Shown here in pieces: positions 44,403-55,484 of a stretch of DNA of 64,000 nt. Position 1 is the first letter of the stretch, and each line of letters begins with the position of its first letter. The stretch is taken from positions 37,328,484-37,392,483 of the forward strand of contig CM062291.1 in assembly GCA_031216915.1 (NCBI GenBank). Direction: 5' to 3'. This DNA is from Pictodentalium vernedei. Lineage: Eukaryota; Mollusca; Scaphopoda; Dentaliida; Dentaliidae. Below the pieces are notes generated by a model, which was not told where the DNA came from, did no database searches, and saw nothing but the letters and a program-made list of their open reading frames with translations. A program made the translations under genes and the position numbers.

Positions 44403-44410
44403 ATTCTGGT

Positions 44411-45936
44411 CACTAAAATGCTGAATAAATGATGTGGAAAATATGTATTTTTTCCTCCTACAATTCTCTAAATTCCCATGGGACACACAATACTACATAT
44501 GGTCGGAGGTTTCATAAAAATACAAACCCAAAACAACACAAAATCTACGAATCCTAACAGTGACTGAGCTTTGTTTACAACCGCTCACGGTAATATTTCG
44601 AAAAGAACCATGATGCAGACGTGTGACGTCATGCACATGCAATTACCGTACTGACTCGTGTAGAAGCCCAGGGGGTGCTTTGTAAGCATGTTAATCAGCA
44701 CTGCAAACCACCCCCTTGAAAACAGACAAACATAGTCTGTTTAAAAATAGCTGTTTTTTTAAATATGTACATTTTTTACGTATAAAACAAAATATAGCTT
44801 CACACAAACTCAATAAAAAAATTCATAATATGAAGACCAGATAAAATTTACACAGCAAAATATGAATAACAAAATAGTTGCCTCCCTTGGCACCATTCGA
44901 AAAATTGATTTTACACTGAAAGTCATAACTTCATATGTTGCAGGGCATGATGAAATGATAAATGAGCATGTTTTATTGAACTAATAAGTCATAAATCATA
45001 TCCCTGGTTATATTGTTATATAATTCTCAAATACCAGAGTTGTAATTATTTTTTATTTTTAATTACCACTTTCTCATTAATTTCTGAACACCCGTTTTTC
45101 ACAATGAGTTGTGCATGCTCGAAAGTGGCAGTGTTCTTTCACAATGAATTGTGCACCGCTCGAAAGTGGCAGTGTTCAATCAGTATCTTTCTGATGATAT
45201 TGAACCACTGTGAAAACTGTGAAAACTATATGTTGTGGGCGTGTTTCAGACAACTACTGACAGCAGCCTGCACACTCATTTGAAACAAGTGACAGCTTCC
45301 AAAACAAGTACATCATTTATCACTCAAAATAAAAGCCAGTGATTTCGGACCAAACACAACAATTTGAGTCCAAAATTTTATAGGCGACGTTTAGGATTTG
45401 AACTTTGTTTCCCCCTCTCGTCTGGGGGTTATAAAGTATCAGGTTGTCGCCAGTAATAGTAGGCATAGTATACAACATAATTATGCCTATATTACGTGGA
45501 AACAAAAGATCCCAAGTGTCGTTACGATACAGCATTGTACTCGACATTTTAACCACCAAATTTTCTGACTGATCATAGTATGATAGGCGGAGGGGAATGG
45601 GTCCGGTCGACGGACCCGCTGCCGGTCTAGCGGAAACCCTGACTGAGGTCAAATAGGTCTATAAACAAGGGGAATTTGATGACTGTTACAGATAATATTG
45701 TCAGGCTAATTTTTCAACATATTATTAGATTTTTTATTCAATTAACAAGAGTTTGTTCTATAACCTAAATTTAATTAACAGGTCAAGTTTGTACTGTAGT
45801 ATATTCAATTAACAGGGTTATTCAATTAAGAGCTATCCAATACATACAATATAGGGATTCTTCCACCCTCTTTGGGAGAGGGTCCAGGGCCCATGCCATC
45901 AGGAAAATTGGTGTTTTGGAGGGGAAAAACATACAA
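44411..45936. other. Intronic stretch without a recognised gene
   Basis: AT-rich. A 110-codon minus-strand frame at 45320-45652 has no family I recognise and no splice or codon evidence. Two near-identical TTTCACAATGA(G/A)TTGTGCA... CGAAAGTGGCAGTGTTC segments lie at about 45097-45140 and 45139-45180 as a direct repeat. Confidence 0.5.
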
Positions 45937-46298
45937 TATTTATTTATTTATTGGTGTTTAAGGTCACATATTTATGCACAATGGCTAATCGTGACCGTGA
46001 CAGTTTTACGGGTGGAGGAAGCCGGAGTACCCAGAGAGAACCACCGAGCAACGACGAGCAGCTGTCAGCTCTCCAACATCGTAACTCTGAACTCTGTACC
46101 GCAGCACAGGCAGGGTTAGATTGGTTGAAGACATGCGCACCATCGACTTGCAGTACACAGCGTCTTCATGCCCCCATGTAGGCAATCGGGGTGAAGTGTC
46201 TTGCCCAAGGACACAACGCGGTTGCCGCAGGTGGGATTCGAACCGAGGACCTCTCGGCTTGCAGCCTGCACCTCTACCAACTGAGCCACCGCGCCCCC
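45937..46298 (-). mobile_element. tRNA-derived SINE with 14-bp TSD
   Basis: On the minus strand: GGTGGCTCAGTTGGTAGAGG (box A), GGTTCGAATCCCACC (box B), the shared core and a 3' AATAAATAAATA tail. GGAAAAACATACAA flanks it at 45923-45936 and 46299-46312. This is the best-preserved copy in the window. Confidence 0.95.
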
Positions 46299-46450
46299 GG
46301 AAAAACATACAAAGCCTATAAATTTTACATTTGAATTGAGCAGAGAACATAAAGACCGATACCAAAGCAATTGCATGTATACTACAAGTACGTTTTATAA
46401 CAAACAGTCACATGGAATTATGTTTACACTGTCTCTATAGTCTATATTAA

Positions 46451-46653
46451 CCCCCTGCACACTGATGTCAAAATATCCAGATTTCCAGTAGCCATTTTTC
46501 CCATAATGCAACTGGGATTTAACCAATTCAATCTTGTTTGACAGAGCTCAATGAGCTCTGTCAAACAAGATTGAATTGGTTAAATTTCTAGTTGCATTAT
46601 GGGAAAAATTTGCACCCTGAACTTTAGAAATTTCGACATCAGTGTGCAGGGAG
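46451..46653. mobile_element. piggyBac-type hairpin MITE
   Basis: TTAA at 46447-46450 and 46654-46657, terminal repeats CCCCCTGCACACTGATGTC / GACATCAGTGTGCAGGGAG, and an inner palindrome around TTTGACAGAGCTCAATGAGC. A diverged core of the same type is at 61290-61400. Confidence 0.9.
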
Positions 46654-46672
46654 TTAAACTGTTCTTAAACTA

Positions 46673-46921
46673 TTAACTGGTAGAGTGCTGGAAGCCCATA
46701 TTTGGGCTTTATTCTGAAGTGTCGATACCACAACTTGAAGGCTTCATATTCAGTGGATGTTCTCCATATCACCTTTGAAGTTAAATTATTTAGTCTGTGA
46801 GGATTTGTCTTGTTACAATTTATGGGAGAGTGCCTATTGGCACTCTCCCATAAATTGTAGCAAGGCAAAGATATGTGAACAAATTTTGATGACAAAAATA
46901 ATTCAGCACTCTACCAGTTAA
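46673..46921. mobile_element. TIR MITE (AACTGGTAGAGTGCTG family)
   Basis: Terminal repeats TTAACTGGTAGAGTGCTG / CAGCACTCTACCAGTTAA, with a perfect internal hairpin TGTTACAATTTATGGGAGAG / CTCTCCCATAAATTGTAGCA at 46813-46862. Its right TTAA is shared with MITE M6. Fragments lie at 19312 and 20030-20690. Confidence 0.85.
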
Positions 46922-47167
46922 CCCTTCACCTAACATGGAAAGCAGACGACACTTGCAAAAAACATTCTTGAATGACTAATATTTTTCATTTTTTGTCTCA
47001 AAAACATAGGTTATGACCCCTCATTGGAACGAGCTCGATGAGCTCGTTCCAACGAGGGGTCATAACCTATGTTTTTGAGACAAATAATGAAAATATAATG
47101 AAATTAATAGGCGATCTTTGAGAATAGCGCTGGCCGGTTTTGACCGTTACATTGGGTAAAGGGTTAA
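46918..47167. mobile_element. TTAA hairpin MITE, copy M6
   Basis: TTAA at both ends and a near-perfect palindrome of about 80 bp centred on GAGCTCGATGAGCTC; arms TTTGTCTCAAAAACATAGG / CCTATGTTTTTGAGACAAA. Confidence 0.92.
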
Positions 47168-47213
47168 AGAACTTACATTTGCCTTTGAATTAAGAGACTT
47201 TGTTAGGTAAGCA

Positions 47214-47325
47214 ATTTAATGTACAGTTGGTTTCCTGAACTGGGTGGTCCTAAGGCCTCAGAAAACCATTGGTTTTCTGAGGCCTTATGACTACCCAGTT
47301 CAGGGCATCAGTTCTGCATTAAATT
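47214..47325. repeat. Palindrome
   Basis: Arms TAATGTACAGTTGG... and TCTGCATTA with the perfect core GGCCTCAGAAAACCATTGGTTTTCTGAGGCC centred near 47266. Non-coding. Bases 47326-47794 hold only a G run at 47780-47793. Confidence 0.8.
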
Positions 47326-47794
47326 TTTGTTTGAGTGGGAACTGAGATTGCGAAATTTGGGGTTAAGAATTGGGACTGAAGCATGAAGCATGCCCTGCAC
47401 AGCACATGGACACAGGAGGTTGAAAAGCAAACTCCGATTTGTTATTCATACATGAGCTGTGTCTGTAAGACACATATGATGCCCCTGCAAAGTCTACCAC
47501 ACACAAACCACGTGTCATACAGGTGAAATTCTACAAAAAATTGACAAAGTTCAACAATCTATAATTTTGTGAAATTAAAATCCTGACAATATGTATATGG
47601 TATATGTACAACCATCCTGTAAAATAAAAAAGTCCTAGCTTGAAAACTGTGAGAGGAGTTATCCAGACAAACAATGTACCCTAGATGCGGACAGGCAGTC
47701 GGACTGTGAATGGACAGCAAATGGATAGTGGACAAATGGACAAAGGGGTAAAACACTATGCACCCCGACTATTCATCAAGGGGGGGGGGGGGGA

Positions 47795-47996
47795 TAAAAA
47801 TCATGATTTCTTTTATTATTTTTGATTTTTTTGTCTCAAAAACATAGCTTATGGTCCCTCATTGAAACAAGCTTGGTGAGCTCATTGTAATGAGGGATCA
47901 AAAGCTATTTTCTTGATGCAAAAAATGAAAAAAAATAGTTATTCAATAATTATATTTGGATTTGTCGCCTGCTTTTCATGTTAGGTAAAGGGTTAT
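47795..47996. mobile_element. TTAA hairpin MITE, copy M7 (left end missing)
   Basis: Has the palindrome (AAAACATAGCTTATGGTCCC / GGGATCAAAAGCTATTTTC) and the right GTTAGGTAAAGGGTTA end; the left end is truncated after the G run. Confidence 0.78.
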
Positions 47997-48188
47997 GTCA
48001 ATGTTTTTCACTGACAAAGTGGTTCTTCAGTTAGCAGGGTTTAATTGTACATCTTAAATATTAGTTCAGTGGAGGGCAGAGAACTACAACAAAATGCATA
48101 ATATTTCACATTGCTGTATACTTTGTGTAAGGAATTAATATTAAAACAATCTATCTGACTCTTCTTTTTATAATGGCAGTAGAAGTAC

Positions 48189-48341
48189 CTTATGTTTTTC
48201 AAAGCAGGATACAATGCTGGCATGAAATCTTGGCCACAGAAACAATTTCTTGACAAACAAATTCTTCATCATTCTTTCAACATGACAAAATCCAGTTGTG
48301 AAGGAATGTGGGTTTTCCGAAAAAGCTTTAATAAAACCTTT
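48189..48341 (-). CDS. ERCC4: ERCC4 (XPF) exon, helicase-like domain
   Basis: 153 bp, 51 codons, phase 0 at both ends. The peptide begins KGFIKAF and contains [20 protein letters not shown], nearly the vertebrate ERCC4 sequence [21 protein letters not shown]. Acceptor CTTTTTCAG before AAAGG, donor CATAAG/GTACTT. It joins in frame to the exon at 49606-49663, which ends RQKNK, and to 40359-40472. Confidence 0.96.
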
Positions 48342-48806
48342 CTGAAAAAGAAAACAAAGAAATATAGTAAAATCATACTAAATTAATAACTAAATTTTCC
48401 CTCTGTGAACCTCAACCTGAATCAAGGTCTCAAACATAAACAGAAAGAGGTACCCAGAGGATAAACTGGCCCACTGTATGGGATAGCATCAGGAAATTCA
48501 CCCTCTGGGGACTTCATTCTGCAAATGACAGACTGCTTATTTTCAGGCTTGAATATCAATAACATTAAATATGTTTATAAATATTTATAAATATATCAAA
48601 TTATTGATATAGAATTATTTTAAAAGTAGAACACATCAGTTGGTCTAAGGGGAATTGGTCTTTTTGGGAATTGGCCTCATGGGAATTGGTCTAGTGGGAA
48701 TGAACCCAGAAAATATCTTGCCAGAAAAATAAGTATAATTTGGTCAAGTTAAACTACCTGTAAACTGAATGAACTTTTTGTCCACTAATTCTTCAGTTAA
48801 AGTGTC

Positions 48807-48873
48807 CATCAAATTTTTCAAAAAAATTCAACAAAACCATATCATGTGACCTCTCACTGGAACAAGCTCATCA
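48807..48873. mobile_element. Fragment of a TTAA hairpin MITE
   Basis: AACAAAACCATATCATGTGACC and GGAACAAGCTCAT match the M5/M9 subfamily, half an element only. The surrounding 48342-48946 otherwise holds nothing recognised. Confidence 0.7.
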
Positions 48874-48946
48874 TTAAAATACTACCTATTTTTAAGCCCC
48901 TTCTAAGAATATAACAATATAGTGTTTTTAGTTTTTTTTTAAAGAT

Positions 48947-49308
48947 TATTATTTATTATTTATTTATTGGTGTTTAAGGTCACATATTTCTGCACAATGG
49001 CTAATCATGACCACGACAGTTTTACGTGTGGAGGAAGCCAGAGTACCCGGAGAGAACCACCGAGCAACTGTTAGCTCCCCCAACATACTAACTCCATACA
49101 AGCAGGGTTAGCATTGGTTGAAGACAGGTGCATCATCAATGTGCAGTATGCCTTAGTACACAGCGTCACCGTGCCCCCTCGTGGGCAATGGGGGTGAAGT
49201 GTCTTGCCCAAGGATGCAACGCAGTTGCTGCAGGTGGGATTCGAACCGAGGACTTCTCGGCTTGCAGCCTGCACCTCTACCAACTGGGCCACCGTGCCCC
49301 CCCCCCCC
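48947..49308 (-). mobile_element. tRNA-derived SINE with 13-bp TSD
   Basis: Same family as 19583 and 45937, with box B GGTTCGAATCCCACC and an AATAAATAATAAATAAT tail. TTTTTTTAAAGAT flanks it at 48934-48946 and 49309-49321. It lies in the short intron between two ERCC4 exons. Confidence 0.92.
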
Positions 49309-49349
49309 TTTTTTTAAAGATAAGGACAATGTTCTGTTTTGAAGTCTGT

Positions 49350-49594
49350 TTAACCCTTTACCCAATGAAGTGCCCACATCTGCCTGCATAATTTTCAAAT
49401 TTAGCAGTAAAAAAAAATAGGTTTTTCCAAAAATGTCAACAAAACCATATCATGTGACCCCTCATTGGAACGAGCTCGTTGAGCTCATTCCAATGAGGGG
49501 TCACATGATATGGTTTGTTGAGGGTTTTTTTTTAATTTTAAAAATCAATAATTAAAATAAATTTTGATATCCTGTCCGTTAGGTCAAGGGTTAA
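49350..49594. mobile_element. TTAA hairpin MITE, copy M9, beside a splice donor
   Basis: TTAA at 49350-49353 and 49591-49594, palindrome AAACCATATCATGTGACCCC / GGGGTCACATGATATGGTTT. Its right TTAA is about 10 nt from the donor GT (49604-49605) of the ERCC4 exon at 49606-49663. Confidence 0.9.
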
Positions 49595-49605
49595 AAAAAT
49601 AATAC

Positions 49606-49663
49606 CTTGTTTTTCTGTCTGTATAATCTCAATATGAAGGCTTCTTGACATGATTCTATAATT
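49606..49663 (-). CDS. ERCC4: ERCC4 (XPF) micro-exon
   Basis: 58 bp: one base completing an Arg codon and 19 codons, IIESCQEAFILRLYRQKNK, one Tyr/Phe change from the vertebrate ERCC4 segment IIESCQEAFILRLFRQKNK. Acceptor TTTTTTACAG before AATTATAG, donor AACAAG/GTATTA. It begins in phase 2 and ends in phase 0, matching its neighbours at 51822-51944 and 48189-48341. Confidence 0.96.
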
Positions 49664-50317
49664 CTGTAAAAAACAATAAAATACAAGAAATCAAATGGAA
49701 TGACAAGGTTCTTTGATGTGTTGGTAAAATGTATACAAGCAATCAAACCCAGAAGACATGTTTCATAAAAGTAATAAAATGGTGGAGCACACCTAATTGT
49801 ATATCTTGAAATTAATTAACACTACTGTTAATTGTTTTTAACATACAAACACCAAATGATATACTGTACCGTCCAAGTAGTCCAGTGGAGCCCACTTAAT
49901 TGGATATCTCTTAACTGATTAACCCTGTTAATTGAATATAATTTCCCAGCACAAAACCATTTACCATTCATCCAGTACAAATTTGACCTGTTAATTGCAT
50001 ATAAGTTATAGAGTAAACTCCTGTTAACTGAATTAAAATTTTGTAAAACATCAAGAAATTACCCTGACAATTGCCAAATTTCCCTTTTTATCGACCGATT
50101 TGGATAGTAAGGCATAAAATCCATAATTACATTTTGGAGAACAAAATGAGGTAGAATTATGGTCATAAAGACATGGCTCCTGCATCTCTATTAGTCCAGT
50201 ACTTGAGCTGTCAAAAAAAGAAATAGATTTTTGTTCAACTACTCTCCACTGATTAGTGTCTTCCAGTTTTCTAATACCTGAACCCCAATGTCATTTGAAG
50301 CTAGTAAGTCATGATTA

Positions 50318-50569
50318 CTAACCCTTTACCCAACGAAACAGCCAAAACCAGCCAGCGCTATTCACAAAAATAACCATTCAATTTTTATTATTTTTTTCAC
50401 TTTTTGTCTCAAAAACATAACTTATGACCCCTCATTGAAATGAGCTCGTTGAGCTCATTCCAATGAGGGGTCATAAGCTATGTTTGTGACGCAAAAATAA
50501 AAACAAATTAGTTATTCAAGAATTTTATTTGAAAGTGTCATCTGTCTTTCGTATTAGGTAAAACGTTAA
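50318..50569. mobile_element. TTAA hairpin MITE, copy M10
   Basis: Left end CTAACCCTTTACCCAACG, right end ATTAGGTAAAACGTTAA, palindrome AAAACATAACTTATGACCCC / GGGGTCATAAGCTATGTTT. It lies in the intron 49664-51821. From 50570 to 51067 there is only a T/G run near 50722-50752. Confidence 0.85.
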
Positions 50570-51067
50570 TATCCTGAGGATGTCTGTCTACATAACACTT
50601 ATGAACTTTCACCAATGTAGTGTATGTCAGGACACTGCACACATGTAAGAAACTATATAAAATTGCTACTTCAGCGTTGTACTATTCCCTATGGGTTAAT
50701 GTATTACCATCCTTTAACAATGTTTTTTTTTTTTTTGGGGGGGGGGGGGGGGTGTGGCAGAAAAATCAGTTCACATTTCCACATATTTTGATTTTACAAG
50801 GTAAAGTTCCACAAACTGGTTGTGATGTACTGGTAAGACCTGGTCCAGAGGTCTTCAGTTGTAAGTTAGGTGGTTGCCTTGTGGTCAGTATCAATCTATC
50901 TGGGAATACATTCTGGAGGTTGTTATCTGACTCAAATCTGTACAGGAAGTAAGAGATGACGAAACTGGAGGCTCAAGTAAGCCTAAATTGTTGTCCTTGA
51001 TCAAGTTGTATAGCAGGAAATTAAAGTGGGTTAGAGGGGGAAGAGAGAGAAAAATAAGGTTGCTATG

Positions 51068-51309
51068 TTAACCCTTTATCTAACATGAAAATCAGATGAC
51101 ACTTGCAAACAAAATTCTTGAATAACTATTATTTTCATTTTTGTTTCAAAAACATAGGTTAAGACCCCCTCATTGGAACGAGATCATTCCAATGAGGTGT
51201 CATAACCTATGTTTTAGAGACAGAAAAATAAAAAAATAATGAAAATTAATTGACGAGTTTTGAGAGTAGTGCTGGCCGTTTTTGGCCGTTACGTTAGGTA
51301 AAGGATTAA
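51068..51309. mobile_element. TTAA hairpin MITE, copy M11
   Basis: TTAA at 51068-51071 and 51306-51309, ends CCCTTTATCTAACATG / GTTACGTTAGGTAAAGG, shortened centre (GGAACGAGATCATTCC). Confidence 0.87.
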
Positions 51310-51610
51310 GGAATCAGAAAGACAAATAAAGATGATTTTTAAAAGAATTTTCTCATGTTGTAATACGTGGAATTTTGGTTCCCATAAGGAGCCCAGATAT
51401 GAAGCCAGAGACTTGGTTTGAACAAACTTGAATCTGTCTCCTAAAAGGACTTTGTATACCAAATATCAAGAGATTATGACTAGTGAATCAGAAGAAGATG
51501 ATTTTTAAATAGTATTCTTCATTGTACCAAGTTAAAATTCGGACCCCACCGGAAGGCCAAATAGAAACTCAGGATTTGATTTGAGCAAACTTGAATCTGA
51601 CCTCACTTTT
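51310..51610 (+). repeat. Diverged fragment of the 170-bp satellite family
   Basis: Roughly two units with TTGGTTTGAACAAACTTGAATC, ACCAAATATCAAGAGATT and AGATGATTTTTAAA, as in the 34-39 kb array. Confidence 0.75.
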
Positions 51611-51736
51611 AACCCCTATTCAACCACCAAAAAGGCATGTTGTTATTAGACACTGAGAATTAGGAGGGCAACTGCACTTCTAGACAATCTGAGGAGTGCA
51701 AAATTTTGCAACCCTTTATTACCGAAGATGCCTGAC

Positions 51737-51800
51737 TTGCAGTAAAATAGCTGACCAAGGTGCATTATGGACAAGTATTCCTGACATGAGATCTACAAAG
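51737..51800 (-). repeat. Partial duplicate of an ERCC4 exon end
   Basis: On the minus strand GTAGATCTCATGTCAGGAATACTTGT repeats the last part of the neighbouring exon (GTAGATCTCGTGTCAGG at about 51840-51855), followed by a diverged copy of its donor region. The unit is about 64 bp, in tandem with the exon end. Confidence 0.85.
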
Positions 51801-51821
51801 AGAGATATTAAAATATCTGAC

Positions 51822-51944
51822 CTGTGTGCCTTGTAAACAAGTATTCCTGACACGAGATCTACAGGGACTCGATCTGTGAGAAAATCCACCACCAATATCC
51901 TTGATGTGATAAACAATACGCCTCCTTCCAAATACACTTTCTGC
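51822..51944 (-). CDS. ERCC4: ERCC4 (XPF) exon with [13 protein letters not shown] motif
   Basis: 123 bp: one base of a split codon, 40 codons and two bases. The peptide carries [20 protein letters not shown], almost identical to vertebrate [20 protein letters not shown] and the hallmark of the XPF helicase-like domain, and ends GILVYKAH plus a split Arg. Acceptor TTCTTACAG before GCAGAAAG, donor CACACAG/GTCAGA, phase 2 at both ends. A tandem partial copy of its 3' part and donor lies immediately downstream (51737-51800). A longer frame covering 51719-52330 is only this exon with flanking intron. Confidence 0.96.
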
Positions 51945-52389
51945 CTGTAAGAAATGAGAAATGGAATCAAGTAAACAGTCTCTCTCCAAAGAGGCACAAT
52001 ACAAAGGGACCAACTGACAACTGAAGTCATTATCCCCCCCACCCCCCAACCACCCTGACAAACCTCCCATACATTAATATGACACCACCAGATCAGTTTG
52101 AACAAACTTGTAAACCAACAGAAACATTTATTATATATCAAACATGGAAACATTTCAGTAGTGTGGTAGAAAAAGATATTTTTTTTCAATATTTTCATGG
52201 CTGCATCTGGAGCACTCTCTTGACAGGCAGACCTTTCGCGACAGTCATGGAAAGCATGTACCCCTTGATTTTCATGATGTTTTTGTGTACTGTCTACATG
52301 TATATGACGTGTAGGGTATTCAGTCTTCATTTCAACATAAACCTTTGTGATTTAATGATTGAATACGGTGAATGCAAATGTAAGAAGAC

Positions 52390-53440
52390 ATTTGTCTGAA
52401 GCAGAAATGTGGCAGACTGTAGGGATGGGGGAACAAGGGGCTACCCATCGTCAGGTTGGTGAAGCTCTTGGTGTGCACCATACGGTGATCACCAGGGCCT
52501 GGACATGATTTCAGCAGTATGGCACACCAGTAAGACGGCATGATGGTGGCAGAGACAGGGCAACATCTGCAGCTGAAGACCGGTTTTTGATCATTCAGGC
52601 CCGTAGGAACTGCTTTGACACAGCAACCCAGCTTCGCAGTGAACTTCAGAATTCATCCGGGGTAAATGTTTTGACGCAGACAATCCGGGCAAGCTTGCAC
52701 AAAGGTGGTTTCTGATCGAGAAGACCATGTATTCACATTCAGCTGTCCCAGAACCACCACCAGACACGATATGAATGGGCCATGGATCTCGTTGGATTGA
52801 CCGGAGAAGATTGGTGACCTGTCCTTTTTACAGATGAGTCAAGGTACTGCCTAGACCACACAGATAGGCATTCTAGGGTATAGAGAAGACCAGGAGAGTG
52901 ATTCCATGCAGCCAACATTGCTGAGCATGACCGCTATGGTGGAGGGTCAATAATGGTCTGGGACAGACTCAGCTGGGATGGACGTACAGAGCTCTGTGTC
53001 CTTGACCGTGGCACATTGACTGCACAGCGGTATATTGATGAGATCCTGGATGCCCACGTCAGATTGTACGCAGGTGCAGTGGGTGATAGATTCATTCTGA
53101 TGGGCAATAATGCCCGTCCTCATGTTGCCCATGCTGTCCGGGAGTACTGACAGAGGGAGGGGATTGAGCGTATGGACTGGCCAGCAATATCCCCTGACCT
53201 CAATCCAGTCGAACAAGTCTGGAATGAGTTGCAGCTTGCAATTTCAGTCTGTCCAGTCCAACCAAGAAGTGTCCAGGAGCTTGGTGTCATGCTGGTCCAA
53301 GAATGGAACAACATCCCACAAAGGACTATCTGGAACCTGATTGGGAGCATGAGAAGGTGTTGTCAAGCTGTAATTAACAATAATGGGTCTCATACTCGAT
53401 ATTGAACCCATATTAGTTCGCTCCGTCAACTTTTTGGCAA
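52390..53440 (+). pseudogene. Tc1/mariner transposase pseudogene
   Basis: A Tc1-type DDE transposase fossil. An HTH region (ATHRQVGEALGVHHTVITRAW) is followed by FTDESRYCL with the first catalytic Asp, GGGSIMVWDRLSWDGRTEL, the second motif reading GNNARPH (Asp changed to Asn) and SPDLNPVEQVWNEL with the catalytic Glu. In-frame stops occur at about 52506, 52708, 52818, 52880 and 53148. The right end AGTTCGCTCCGTCAACTTTT looks like a Tc1 terminal repeat; the left end was not found. It abuts DIRS copy B3. It lies in an ERCC4 intron, antisense to the gene. Confidence 0.9.
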
Positions 53441-53763
53441 ATCTGAAAAATTAAAAAAATTAAAGTAATTTATATATTTTTTATACTTACCAATGGCCCA
53501 GACTAGCTTGTGCTAACTCAAAAATATTTAGGGCCAAACACAAGTTTTGCACCCCCCTAATCCGCCAAATTTGCATGCAAAACCAAAAATTAGAAGTCCT
53601 ATCTGGCCCTCCATACATTTACCCTCCGCGCATGTGCAGACTCCAGGAAGTCACCGAATCTGGCGCCAACATCATTCTTTGTAAAAAGATTATAATATAA
53701 TAATTCAGCGGGGAGGTATGAGTGCCCAGTACTGCCCACTCATGGGAGGGCCATTCCTGCCTG

Positions 53764-53858
53764 GACCATTGGTAAGTATAAAAAATATATAAATTACTTT
53801 AAATTTTTTCATATTTTTATACTGTATACCAATGGCCCAGACTAGCTGAATCGTAAAA
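53764..53858. repeat. DIRS B3 internal complementary region
   Basis: CCATTGGTAAGTATAAAAAA pairs with the left end and TTTTTATACTGTATACCAAT with the right end (58930-58952), the same arrangement as in A1 and A2. Confidence 0.88.
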
Positions 53859-55484
53859 AGGTGGAGGGCCTAGAACTTCTGAAACAGTAGATCAACATAG
53901 ATCAAATCCTTCAATCCATGAAGAAGAAAATTAGAATAATTAGAATTTACATGTATGTCTCTTTATATCATAATAGAAGAGACATATCTTAATATGGATC
54001 CCAATTATGTAAGTCCTAAATCTGAGCATGAAATCATGCTAAATAGGTTGTAACGAGTTCACAAATTTTTAAGGCTATTCTGGACTAAGCCCTAAAAATT
54101 AGGATGGCATATTTGAGAATGAGAGAAAATTGCCCAGAAACCTACGCCATACAATAAAACTACAGCTAAACGCCGAATATAGTATGGACAAATACAGCTT
54201 CCTTCATAGTTACATACCCAATAAGCCAGAGAGGTGGACAAAATGACCCCCCCTTTTTTTTTTAACATATCTTCAAAAGAAAGAGGGGAGAGCTCTGGAA
54301 TCAATAAGCAGTACCTGGAAATGATATAAATAATTATCGATCAGGCACTCAAAAAATTTATTCATGAATAATAAATTGTGCTTAACGCCAATTCACAAGC
54401 CAAGACTATAGCGATAATTTGGTGAATAACATTATTCGCTACAAAAAATGCACTGCAGACAGCGTATACAGGTACGACGAAATCAGTGAAATAATAATAT
54501 AACATACACATACAAGAGATACGATGAACAATCTCTGCAGAGAAAACACGCTTCAAAGATCATTCACAGGAGGCCTCTGCACAATCAAATCCTGTAAGAA
54601 CACTCTCCAACGTGTACTATTTGGTATCTACAATTATAAACACGTGAGAATATGCAATTTGAGAACCGACAAAATAGAGACCAGGATCTAGAAATGGAGG
54701 TGGGTATGATTATCCAGATCCAACACAGACCGTCCCCGTAATATATAATAATTTCTAGGTCCATCAAAGTGACAGCATAATAAAATATTGTGCGAGTGCA
54801 TTAAAATCCAGCCTGTAATCATCTAAAAACCACTAAATGGTTATGCAGTCACCTATGAACTCAAATAGCAGCAAATATGATGATTAAATAAGTTCTTGTA
54901 TATTAGAAATCAGAAATTAAACACCGGAAACTAATGCAACAGAACTGCGTATATGCCTATGAGGGCACCATGCAACATGACCCAAATGCATAGTATGTAT
55001 GTATTAAGATATATAAACACGACAGTGTGTGAGTGTGGGGAGGGGGGGGGGGGGGGAATTCGACTTCATGTCGAAATCTCCTCACCCACATTACTTAATC
55101 ATTGGTGGTCCAAACAGCAATAATATAGTAACCACAAAGCTCCCTCACGTCTGACATACTTCGTTATGCCACTGAGAGCGAAGAATGACGTGAATAAGAA
55201 AACTTCCCTTGAAGAAGAAGACCCTCTCGTGGGGGAAGCTTCTGGCGAATGTTCAATAACAGACACTTAACGTCAATGTAATCAATAGAAACAAATGAAT
55301 AGAAGGATACACATATCCTATCATTCATTCCCATGAAAACGGCTGAGAGTCAAATGTATGCATTCAAAAGCCTAATACTGGCAACACAAATAATGGAAAC
55401 TATTATTCCCGTGCACCACAAACTTAACTATCCTGAAGTGATACTACATAAGATCATGTAATAGCCATACAGTTAGAATAAGCT

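Noticed and set aside
45320-45652. 110-codon minus-strand frame as a gene
   Set aside because: No recognisable family, no clear splice or regulatory signals, and it lies in an ERCC4 intron rich in repeats.
49128-49398. Open frames within SINE copies (also at 19643-19921 and 46006-46376)
   Set aside because: They coincide with SINE sequence on either strand and recur at each copy.
51719-52330. 203-codon minus-strand open frame
   Set aside because: Only 51822-51944 is supported (ERCC4 exon with splice sites and homology). The rest is intron that happens to be open.
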